Origin: Tepidaquicella sp964564635
Lineage (GTDB): Bacteria; Bacteroidota; Ignavibacteria; Tepidaquicellales; Tepidaquicellaceae
Reading direction: 5' to 3'
Assembly (NCBI GenBank): GCA_964564635.1
Contig: CAZMAR010000004.1
Coordinates: forward strand, 1 to 64,000
Length of the DNA: 64,000 nt
The notes under the pieces are model-generated. The model had not been told where the DNA came from, did no database searches, and saw only the letters and a program-made list of their open reading frames with translations. The translations under genes and the position numbers were made by a program. This document shows, one piece after another, positions 52,293 through 59,872 of this stretch (positions are counted from its first letter, which is position 1; the number at the start of each line of letters is the position of its first letter).

Positions 52293-53425
52293 GTTTTTTT
52301 CAAGTTCTTTGTCATAATCGGAATTGTAAAGCGAGAACAGGCAAAATTATTACTTCTCGCTCTGAAATTTCTACTCCTGTCTTCTTACCAATTGGTACTT
52401 TAGGTTCTGTAAAAGCAATTTCTAATTCTGACCTTGAAAGTATTGGTTACAATATTTTTTTGGCTAATACTTATCATTTATATTTAAGACCTGGAGTAGA
52501 AATTTTACATAATGCAGGTGGTATTCATAAATTTATCAACTGGCAATATTCTATACTTACTGATAGTGGTGGTTTTCAGATATATAGTCTTGCAACACTC
52601 AGGAAATTTGATAGCGACGGAATAAAATTCAATTCTCATATTGATGGTTCAACCCATTTCTTTACACCTGAAGATATAATTGAGATCCAGAGGATTATTG
52701 GTTCTGATATTATTATGCCTCTTGATGTTTGCTCTGAATATCCGGTTTCACATTCAGAAGCAGAGACTGCTTTAAATATTACACATAATTGGGAAAAAAG
52801 ATGTCTGGAAAGATTCAAGAGTAATAGAATCAAATATGAAAGTAAACAATTTTTATTCTCAATTAATCAAGGTTCAGTTTTTAAAGATTTAAGGAGGAGA
52901 AGTATTGAAGAACTTAATGAATTGGATTTTGATGGAAATGCTATTGGCGGTCTTGCAGTAGGAGAAGATAATGATATTATGTATGAAGTTATTGATTTTT
53001 GTACTGATATTTTACCTGTTAATAAACCAAGATACCTTATGGGAGTAGGAACACCAGAAAATATTTTAAATGCGATTGAATTGGGAATTGATATGTTTGA
53101 TTGTGTAATTCCTACTCGTAATGCAAGACACGGTCGTTTGTATTCATTTTTCGGAGAAATTAATATTAAGAGCTCGAAGAATAAATTAAAATTTGATTTA
53201 CTTGATGCTGGTTTTAACTCGTCTGTTCTAAATAATTATAGTTTATCTTACTTAAGACATTTGTTCTTTTCAAATGAACCTCTTGCTATGCGCTTTGCAA
53301 CAATTCATAATCTTGAATTTTACTTTGAGTTTATGAAAAGAATCAGAAAATCAATTGAAGAGGATAATTTTCAAGAGTTTAAAAAAGAATTTTTAAATAA
53401 TTATAGAAATAATAAATTTACTTAG
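52289..53425 (+). CDS. tgt: tRNA-guanine transglycosylase, lacking zinc cysteines
   Basis: It swaps guanine 34 of certain tRNAs for a queuosine precursor. Catalytic features are present: TDSGGFQIYSL, PLDVCSEYP, GGLAVGE, and the nucleophile Asp in MFDCVIPTRNARHG. The bacterial zinc site (CxCxxC plus a later His) is missing: the segment that aligns to it reads DAGFNSSVLNNYSLSYLRHL, with no cysteine, although TIHNLEFY with the His remains. The start at 52289 overlaps the preceding stop (ATGA) and gives 378 residues. A longer in-frame start at 52274 is unlikely. queD is also in the window. Confidence 0.9.
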   Translation: MSFFQVLCHNRNCKARTGKIITSRSEISTPVFLPIGTLGSVKAISNSDLESIGYNIFLANTYHLYLRPGVEILHNAGGIHKFINWQYSILTDSGGFQIYSLATLRKFDSDGIKFNSHIDGSTHFFTPEDIIEIQRIIGSDIIMPLDVCSEYPVSHSEAETALNITHNWEKRCLERFKSNRIKYESKQFLFSINQGSVFKDLRRRSIEELNELDFDGNAIGGLAVGEDNDIMYEVIDFCTDILPVNKPRYLMGVGTPENILNAIELGIDMFDCVIPTRNARHGRLYSFFGEINIKSSKNKLKFDLLDAGFNSSVLNNYSLSYLRHLFFSNEPLAMRFATIHNLEFYFEFMKRIRKSIEEDNFQEFKKEFLNNYRNNKFT

Positions 53426-53439
53426 AAAGGAAGGTTAAA

Positions 53440-53784
53440 TTGAATTTACTAAATTTAATCATTTTACAATGTCAAACGCAACAAGGTCAACAGGATGGTA
53501 TGAGCTCTCTTTTGAGCTTTCTTCCATTTATTTTGATTATTCTTGTTTTCTGGTTGTTTATAATTAGACCTCAGCAAAAAAGGCAAAAAGAAAGACAAAA
53601 ACTATTAAGCGGTGTTAAAAAAGGAGATAAGATTATTACTGCTGGTGGTATCCACGGAACTATTGAAGGTGTTGAAGAAAGAACCGTACTTGTAAAAATT
53701 TCTGAAAATGTTAAGGTCAAACTTGAAAAAAATTCCATTGCGACTATTATTGGTGTTACGGATGAATTAGAAAAGAAAAAATAA
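53440..53784 (+). CDS. yajC: Sec translocase auxiliary subunit YajC
   Basis: This small single-pass membrane protein assists SecDF. It has a membrane helix (about residues 24-43) followed by IIRPQQKRQKERQKLLSGVKKGDKIITAGGIHG, the family signature, over 114 residues. The start is TTG at 53440, fixed by AAAGGAAGG at 53426-53434 five bases upstream, one of the best ribosome sites in the window. It lies 14 bases after tgt, a common tgt-yajC pairing. Confidence 0.95.
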   Translation: MNLLNLIILQCQTQQGQQDGMSSLLSFLPFILIILVFWLFIIRPQQKRQKERQKLLSGVKKGDKIITAGGIHGTIEGVEERTVLVKISENVKVKLEKNSIATIIGVTDELEKKK

Positions 53785-53831
53785 TACAAAATACGAAGTA
53801 TTTAATTTTATTTATCTTTAATTTGTTATAA

Positions 53832-55073
53832 ATGAAAGATAAGAGTAAATGTTTTTCTAAAATTGAAAATGCAATTGCTAATTTTAGAAAAGGTAAAATT
53901 GTAATTGTTGTAGATGATGAAGACAGAGAAAATGAAGGAGATATGATTTTCGCTGCTGAGAAATCTACACCGGAATTAGTTAATTTCTTAATCAGGAATG
54001 CTGGTGGTTTAATTTGCGTTCCTATGGAAGAGGAAAGATTGAAAGAATTAGATCTTGATATGATGACAAATAACAGTACTGCTTTACAGGAAACAGCTTT
54101 CACAATTAGCGTGGACTATAAAATTGGAACAACCACAGGAATTTCTGCTTACGATAGGAACTTAACTATTAAAGCGTTAATAAATCCAGAAACTAAGGTA
54201 AGTGATTTGTGTAAACCAGGACATATTTTTCCATTGAAAGCGGTTAATGGTGGAGTACTAAAAAGAGCAGGGCATACTGAAGCAGCCGTTGACCTTGCAA
54301 AGTTAGCTGGGTTATATCCTGCTGGCGTGTTGTGTGAAATTTTAAAAGAAAATGGTGAAATGGCTAGGTTACCGGATTTACTTAAAATCGCTAAAAAGTT
54401 TAAACTTGATATTATTACAATTAAAGATTTAATTCATTATAGAATTAAAAAAGATAAACTTGTAAAAAGGATTGCTGAGGCAAGTTTACCGAGCAGATTC
54501 GGTGATTTTAAACTTATTGTGTATGAATCATTCGTGGATAAATTTGAGCACATTGCATTAGTTAAAGGAAACATTTCTTCTGTTAAGCCAGTTTTAGTAA
54601 GAGTGCATTCAGAATGTTTAACTGGTGATGTATTTGGTTCTTTAAGATGTGATTGCCGAGACCAGTTAATTGAATCTATGAATATGATTTCTAAAGAGGG
54701 CACAGGTGTTTTATTATATATGAGACAGGAAGGAAGAGGAATTGGCTTAATTAATAAGATTAAAGCATATAAATTACAGGAAAAAGGTAAAGATACTGTT
54801 GAAGCGAATTTGGAATTAGGTTTTAAACCTGATTTAAGAGATTACGGCATAGGAGCTCAAATTTTGAGAGATTTAGGTATAAAGAAAATTAGATTGTTAA
54901 CAAATAACCCAAAAAAAATTGTTGGTCTCAAAGGTTACGGTCTTGAAGTTGTGGAAAGAGTTCCTATTGAGATTCCAGCGAATCCAAAAAATGAAAATTA
55001 TTTAAAAACTAAACGGGATAAATTAGGACATTTAGTTCTGTTAAAAAATAACAAAAGTGGTTTTAAAAATTAA
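53832..55073 (+). CDS. ribBA: Bifunctional DHBP synthase / GTP cyclohydrolase II (RibBA)
   Basis: It carries out the first steps of both branches of riboflavin synthesis. The RibB half (about 1-200) has VDDEDRENEGD and RAGHTEAAVDL. The RibA half (about 205-413) has HSECLTGDVFGSLRCDCRDQL with its zinc cysteines, MRQEGRGIGL and LLTNNPKK. The length of 413 residues is normal. No FMN riboswitch is seen in the 47 bases upstream, and other rib genes are not in the window. greA follows 11 bases later. Confidence 0.96.
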   Translation: MKDKSKCFSKIENAIANFRKGKIVIVVDDEDRENEGDMIFAAEKSTPELVNFLIRNAGGLICVPMEEERLKELDLDMMTNNSTALQETAFTISVDYKIGTTTGISAYDRNLTIKALINPETKVSDLCKPGHIFPLKAVNGGVLKRAGHTEAAVDLAKLAGLYPAGVLCEILKENGEMARLPDLLKIAKKFKLDIITIKDLIHYRIKKDKLVKRIAEASLPSRFGDFKLIVYESFVDKFEHIALVKGNISSVKPVLVRVHSECLTGDVFGSLRCDCRDQLIESMNMISKEGTGVLLYMRQEGRGIGLINKIKAYKLQEKGKDTVEANLELGFKPDLRDYGIGAQILRDLGIKKIRLLTNNPKKIVGLKGYGLEVVERVPIEIPANPKNENYLKTKRDKLGHLVLLKNNKSGFKN

Positions 55074-55084
55074 TCATCTTCATT

Positions 55085-55564
55085 ATGGAGCAAAACGGTA
55101 ATGTATACATAACTCGAGAGCGTCTTGTAGAACTTGAAAATGAACTACGAGAGCTAAAAACATCAAAAAGGAAACAGGTTGCAGATAAAATTGCTGAAGC
55201 AAGAGCTCATGGAGATTTATCAGAGAATTCTGAATATGATGTCGCAAGGGAAGAACAGGCACACCTTGAAATTAAAATTGCAAAACTTGAAAATATCCTT
55301 TCTCGTGCAACAGTAATTGATGAAAATATTTTACCGAAAGATGAAGTACATATACTTTGTACGGTATCTATAAAGGATTTACAGACAAATATAGAAACAG
55401 AATATACTCTCGTTTCTCCTGAAGAATCTGACTTTGAGCAGAATAAAATATCAATAGTTTCTCCAATAGGAAAAGCATTGATGGGTAAAAAAATAAATGA
55501 TATTATTGAAGTAAACATTCAGAATGGGAAAAAACAATATCAAATTTTAAAAATTACAAAATAA
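55085..55564 (+). CDS. greA: Transcription elongation factor GreA
   Basis: It rescues stalled RNA polymerase by stimulating RNA cleavage. Its 159 residues form an N-terminal coiled coil with acidic tip (ARAHGDLSENSEYDVAREEQA, with Asp and Glu at the tip) and a C-terminal FKBP-like domain ending SPIGKALMGKKINDIIEV. The start lies 11 bases after ribBA and the next gene begins 8 bases after its stop. Confidence 0.96.
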   Translation: MEQNGNVYITRERLVELENELRELKTSKRKQVADKIAEARAHGDLSENSEYDVAREEQAHLEIKIAKLENILSRATVIDENILPKDEVHILCTVSIKDLQTNIETEYTLVSPEESDFEQNKISIVSPIGKALMGKKINDIIEVNIQNGKKQYQILKITK

Positions 55565-55572
55565 AAACTAAA

Positions 55573-56505
55573 ATGGCTTACAGAAGTATAAATGCATTTA
55601 AAGTTGGGGTCTTTGTAGCAGTGGCTTTGCTTATCGTTATTGCTACTATGTTCTGGGCGAGAGGTTTTTATATTCAAAAGGATATGAGAGACCTGAAAGT
55701 TTACTTTAAAATTGTTACAGGCTTAAAAAAGGGTGACCCGGTTATGGTAAATGGTGTTATTAAAGGCAAAGTTAAAGATTTTAGTCTTGAGGGTGATTCT
55801 GTACTTGTAGAATTTATGCTTGAAAAAGATGTTAGTATAAAAAAGAATTACAGAATCGAAATTGTTAGCACTGAGTTATTGGGTGGAAAAATTATCAGCA
55901 TAACACAGGGTAATTCCAATGAGGAGATTGATTATAATGTTCCTTTATGTGGCTCGAAGATGAATGATGTGCTCGCTCTTATAAATAATGTTAATGAATT
56001 AACCGGAGAGATAAAAGGTTTAATTGGTAATTTTAATAAAGCCGCCGAAGATTTACAGGTTATTCTTACCAGTGTGAATGATATTGTGGGGGACCCGACG
56101 GTAAAAAATCAATTGAAAAACACGATTTCCAATATTCAGGTAACTTCAAGTAATTTAAACAGTCTTGTTTCTGAAAATAAAGTTTCTCTGAAAAATATTA
56201 CTGATAAGACCAGCGGAACAATTGATAAAGTAAATACTACTTTGGATAATGTTAACAACATTCTTGACGAAAATAAACCAAGTGTTGATACTACTATAAG
56301 AAATATTAAGAATTTAACTGATAAGATAGATGGCTTGGTAAATAATCTTAATGTGATTGTTAGTGATATTCAGGATAAAAATAAAGGGGTTGGAAAATTT
56401 ATCTATGACGATAAACTATTTAATAATTTAAATAATGTTTTACTTGAGATAGAAAAGTTAACTAAGAAAATAAGAGAGGAAGGGGTTAAGATTAATTTAT
56501 TTTAA
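55573..56505 (+). CDS. MlaD-family (MCE domain) envelope protein
   Basis: A single N-terminal membrane helix (about 11-28) precedes an MCE domain (about 35-120; VYFKIVTGLKKGDPVMVNGVIKGKV) and a long helical, Asn/Lys-rich coiled tail with repeated ITDKTSG, VNTTLDNVNNIL motifs. This is the layout of MlaD-like lipid-transport proteins anchored in the inner membrane. The 310 residues fit the family. The mlaE and mlaF partners are not adjacent. Its end overlaps the convergent PorQ gene by 9 bases. Confidence 0.88.
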   Translation: MAYRSINAFKVGVFVAVALLIVIATMFWARGFYIQKDMRDLKVYFKIVTGLKKGDPVMVNGVIKGKVKDFSLEGDSVLVEFMLEKDVSIKKNYRIEIVSTELLGGKIISITQGNSNEEIDYNVPLCGSKMNDVLALINNVNELTGEIKGLIGNFNKAAEDLQVILTSVNDIVGDPTVKNQLKNTISNIQVTSSNLNSLVSENKVSLKNITDKTSGTIDKVNTTLDNVNNILDENKPSVDTTIRNIKNLTDKIDGLVNNLNVIVSDIQDKNKGVGKFIYDDKLFNNLNNVLLEIEKLTKKIREEGVKINLF

Positions 56506-57453
56506 AATATATTTCAAATTTATTCTGTGTGTAGAACCAATTTTACCTAAAGAATTAAAACTATAATCAAGGAAATATTTATCCTCATATCTCAATCCAA
56601 TACCAGCACTAAATCCCCCCAACCCTAAAGAGGTTCCGGTTTTTAAATCCTGTCTTTTTTGATTATCATACCCACCCCGAAGCATTACATAATCACTTAA
56701 AACAAATTCACCACCAACAGTAAAATATTTAAATCTGTTTATAAATTTATCTGTTTGTTCAACAAGATTATTGAATGAAAAGCTAACAGTAAGAGGAAGA
56801 TATTCTAACTTTTTTACTGCTCCAATTCTTAAATCAAGTGGTAAATTTTCTTTTGTATCTATGTATGAACTGATTTGTTTTCCAAGATTTAATAGGCTTA
56901 TCCCTATATTTAAATCATAAGAGGAAACTTTATACATAAGTCCTAAATCACATGCTAACGCTGTTGATTTATATTCATCAATATTTGAGTATATGAACTT
57001 TAGATTTGCTCCGTAATATAATATATCATTATAAGAGTTAGCATATCCGATTGTTAGAGCAATGTCGTTTGCACTGAAAGTGCCAACATTGTTGAAGTTT
57101 TCATCATATTTATCAAATTCGCCATAATTTATAAATCTTATACTTGCACCAAAGTAACCAATATTCTCATATGATTGAGCATATGCAGCGTTTCCAGAAT
57201 TAATATCCAGTAAGTATTTGAAGAATCCAACTGATGCCTGTGGCTTTTTTATTGTTGCGATTGATGCAGGATTGTAATAAATCATATTGACATCATTCTC
57301 GGATGCTATTAAACTGCCAGCTAATGCTGCACTTCTTGCATCAACCTCAAGTTTTAAAAAATTATATGTACTATTAGTTTGGGAAAACAGATTTATTGAT
57401 GTGAATAATAATATTATAAAAGCGATTATTGTTCTTTTCATTAACATATACAA
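56497..57453 (-). CDS. porQ: PorQ-like type IX secretion/outer membrane protein
   Basis: This 318-residue protein has a signal peptide (about 1-25), then beta-strand-rich repeats typical of an outer-membrane barrel. The family features RSAALAGSLIASENDVNMIYYNPASIA (PorV/PorQ opening), INYGEFDKYDENFNNVGTFSANDIALTIGY and YYGANLKFIYSNIDEYKSTALACDLGLMYK match PorQ-type proteins linked to T9SS. This fits the T9SS-sorted proteins in the window. It is the last gene of a leftward group with the EamA and acylphosphatase genes. PorV versus PorQ is not certain. Confidence 0.75.
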   Translation of the reverse strand: MYMLMKRTIIAFIILLFTSINLFSQTNSTYNFLKLEVDARSAALAGSLIASENDVNMIYYNPASIATIKKPQASVGFFKYLLDINSGNAAYAQSYENIGYFGASIRFINYGEFDKYDENFNNVGTFSANDIALTIGYANSYNDILYYGANLKFIYSNIDEYKSTALACDLGLMYKVSSYDLNIGISLLNLGKQISSYIDTKENLPLDLRIGAVKKLEYLPLTVSFSFNNLVEQTDKFINRFKYFTVGGEFVLSDYVMLRGGYDNQKRQDLKTGTSLGLGGFSAGIGLRYEDKYFLDYSFNSLGKIGSTHRINLKYILK

Positions 57454-57492
57454 TTATAATTGATGTTTATATTATAAGCAAGTTAATTTATT

Positions 57493-57762
57493 CTAATAAA
57501 TTCTGAATGATGTATATTTTCCTTCGTATTCTAAATCTTCAATTTTAATCGAATTTACTTTAGCTGCCCGGGGTCCTATTTTTACACAGTTAACAAATTC
57601 TTCAATCAAACTGTCTTCTCCCTCCGCATCAATTAATACACTTCCATCTTCCATATTTCTTGCATATCCTGTGATTGACAATTCTTTTGCTTTATACGCG
57701 CAGAAATATCTAAATCCAACCCCCTGGACTAAACCTTTTACGATTATTCTTTTGTGTTTCAT
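57493..57762 (-). CDS. acyP: Acylphosphatase
   Basis: This 89-residue enzyme hydrolyses acyl-phosphate bonds. It has VQGVGFRYF (Arg18) and GYARNMEDGSV (Asn36), the catalytic Arg and Asn of the family, and the standard FxxYxxxKAKELxxTG order. Its start overlaps the EamA transporter stop by four bases, so they are translationally coupled. Confidence 0.93.
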   Translation of the reverse strand: MKHKRIIVKGLVQGVGFRYFCAYKAKELSITGYARNMEDGSVLIDAEGEDSLIEEFVNCVKIGPRAAKVNSIKIEDLEYEGKYTSFRIY

Positions 57763-58679
57763 TTCTTTATAAAATTTTTTAGTTCACTGTAAAATTCTGA
57801 TATTATTATACCTGTAATAATTAGCAATCCTCCTATTATTTGATTTTTCTGAATGATTTCATTTAATATAATATAAGAAAAAATTACTGCATAAAAAACT
57901 TCAGAATTATATATCAAACCTGCTTTTACAGGTGTTGTGTACTTTTGATATTTTGTAGAGAGGTAAAATGATAGTATGGTTGGAAATAAAATATTGAACA
58001 ATAATAATATTCCAGAGGTTATGTTAAATATCAGTATTACTTCACCAAAAATAATTCCCCTGAAAAAAAATAAAGAAAGAAAACTAAGTAATGTCATAGA
58101 AATAAATTCACCAATCAATAATGGTAAAAAATTGCTTTTTAATAAATAATAATTTACTAAAACAATCTGAATTGCAAATGAAATTGCACAAATAAAAGTA
58201 ATCAAATCTCCAATATTTAAAGGTGAGTGTTCTATGCCAGTTAAAAAGTAAAGTCCGATAAATGCAACTATTATTCCTATAATATTTTCTATTTTTGGAT
58301 TTTTTCTAATTATCAATATCTGTAAAAATGGTATCAGTAATATATTTGTACCTGTAATGAACGCTGAATTTGATGCAGATGTATATTTTAGTCCAATTGT
58401 TTGTGCAAGTGAACCTATATATAAAAAAATACCAAGTACTAATCCATATTTTATATGATTAAATGAATATGTTTTTAATTTTCTGAAAAAAAGTATTAGA
58501 CATAGAAATAGTGACAAACCAAATCTTAACATAACAAATGTTACGGGATCAAAATAGTTTAAGGAGAGTTTTATTGTTGGAAAACTTAATCCCCAGCTTA
58601 TCGTAGCAAAAAGCAATAATAATTCAGCTTTAAAACTTGATATATTTTTATCTTTCTCCTGTTTTGAGATATCAATCAC
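57759..58679 (-). CDS. EamA/DMT-family transporter
   Basis: Ten hydrophobic segments in two five-helix EamA repeats are visible in this 306-residue protein: LLLFATISWGLSFPTIKLSL (first) and LLLFNILFPTILSFYL, AGLIYNSEVFYAVIFSYIILNE (second). This is the drug/metabolite transporter superfamily; the substrate cannot be told. It lies between the UbiA-type prenyltransferase (4-base gap) and acylphosphatase (4-base overlap). Confidence 0.88.
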   Translation of the reverse strand: MIDISKQEKDKNISSFKAELLLLFATISWGLSFPTIKLSLNYFDPVTFVMLRFGLSLFLCLILFFRKLKTYSFNHIKYGLVLGIFLYIGSLAQTIGLKYTSASNSAFITGTNILLIPFLQILIIRKNPKIENIIGIIVAFIGLYFLTGIEHSPLNIGDLITFICAISFAIQIVLVNYYLLKSNFLPLLIGEFISMTLLSFLSLFFFRGIIFGEVILIFNITSGILLLFNILFPTILSFYLSTKYQKYTTPVKAGLIYNSEVFYAVIFSYIILNEIIQKNQIIGGLLIITGIIISEFYSELKNFIKK

Positions 58680-58683
58680 TCTA

Positions 58684-59577
58684 TTACCAGATAAATCCTT
58701 TTGATTTATATATTATCAAAACCGAAATGATAAACCAGAGTATGATGTTAATTATTAAGGGAATGTCTTTCATTAATATATTTGATGGATTTTCTCCCAG
58801 TTTTTTAATGTGTATCAAGTATAAATATCGGAATATTCCATATATAACAAACGGTGTTGTGTATATAAGATTCTCCGTGTGGAAAGTACTTATTGCTTTC
58901 TCTGAAACTGTATATAATGCATAACATATAATTGTCCCTGTTGCTGCAATCGTATTCATCTGGTCAAGAAATATTGTATCATAATGATATAGGACTTTTC
59001 TTTGCTTTATTATGTTTTCTTCGTCTACCTGAACAAGTTCAGCTCTCCTTTTAGAAATTGCAAGGAAAAGAGAAATAAAGATTGTTGTCAGTAGCATCCA
59101 GCTTGATAAAGGAACATTTATAGCAACCGCTCCGGCAATAACTCTAAGTAAAAAACCTGCAGATATGAAAAATACATCAAGAATTACAATATGCTTTATC
59201 CATATTGAATATAACAGATTAAGAGAAAAATAAATCAGTAAAACTATCCCGAAATATAAATGTTGTTTAGAACTTAAAAAAATCGTTATTAATAATAAAA
59301 TAAAAGCAAATATCAAAGCCTCTTTTATACTTACATCACCTGAAGCGATTGGCCTATATTTCTTTTCCTTATGGACTTTATCTGCTTCTCTATCAAGTAT
59401 ATCATTAATTATATATACAATGCTTGATGTTCCACAGAAAGCAAAAAATGCAATAAGAGCTTTAATAAATATTTCAAAATGCAATAATTCCCCTGCAAAT
59501 AAAAGAGGAGCAAATATAAATAAGTTCTTAATCCATTGCTTGGGTCTTAATAATTCTAATATTCTTAATATTTTCAT
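58684..59577 (-). CDS. UbiA prenyltransferase, DPPR-synthase-like
   Basis: The 297-residue membrane protein carries the Asp-rich motifs of the UbiA family: NDILDREADKVH (near 57-68), with KKYRPIASG after it, and a second acidic loop. The start LRPKQWIKNLFIFAPLLFAG and the NDILDREAD motif are typical of decaprenyl-phosphate phosphoribosyltransferase (DPPR synthase), which makes arabinose/ribose lipid donors, found in several bacteria beyond mycobacteria. A menaquinone-type UbiA is the main alternative. About eight to nine membrane helices. First gene of the leftward group. Confidence 0.8.
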   Translation of the reverse strand: MKILRILELLRPKQWIKNLFIFAPLLFAGELLHFEIFIKALIAFFAFCGTSSIVYIINDILDREADKVHKEKKYRPIASGDVSIKEALIFAFILLLITIFLSSKQHLYFGIVLLIYFSLNLLYSIWIKHIVILDVFFISAGFLLRVIAGAVAINVPLSSWMLLTTIFISLFLAISKRRAELVQVDEENIIKQRKVLYHYDTIFLDQMNTIAATGTIICYALYTVSEKAISTFHTENLIYTTPFVIYGIFRYLYLIHIKKLGENPSNILMKDIPLIINIILWFIISVLIIYKSKGFIW

Positions 59578-59872
59578 ATTTTATAAAAACAATATAATAA
59601 TCATATTTATTTAATAATATAAAAAAAAGATTTTCAATTTTTAAAGTAATTATTTTCAATAAGATTTATAAATATAGTAAATCTATTATAAACATAGTTT
59701 AGATACTACTATTTTGATAATTTTTTGTATATGTTATGTTATCTTAAGTTTATAATTATCATAGAATTAATACAGTAATTATTTTAGGAATGAAATTTGC
59801 AGTTATTTTTTGTAATAATCGAAAACTTTTTAGAAAAAATATGTGTTTTTTAATTAAAATAATTTAAAGGAA

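Noticed and set aside
53785..53831. Possible FMN riboswitch before ribBA
   Set aside because: Only 47 AT-rich bases are available and none of the conserved RFN elements is present.
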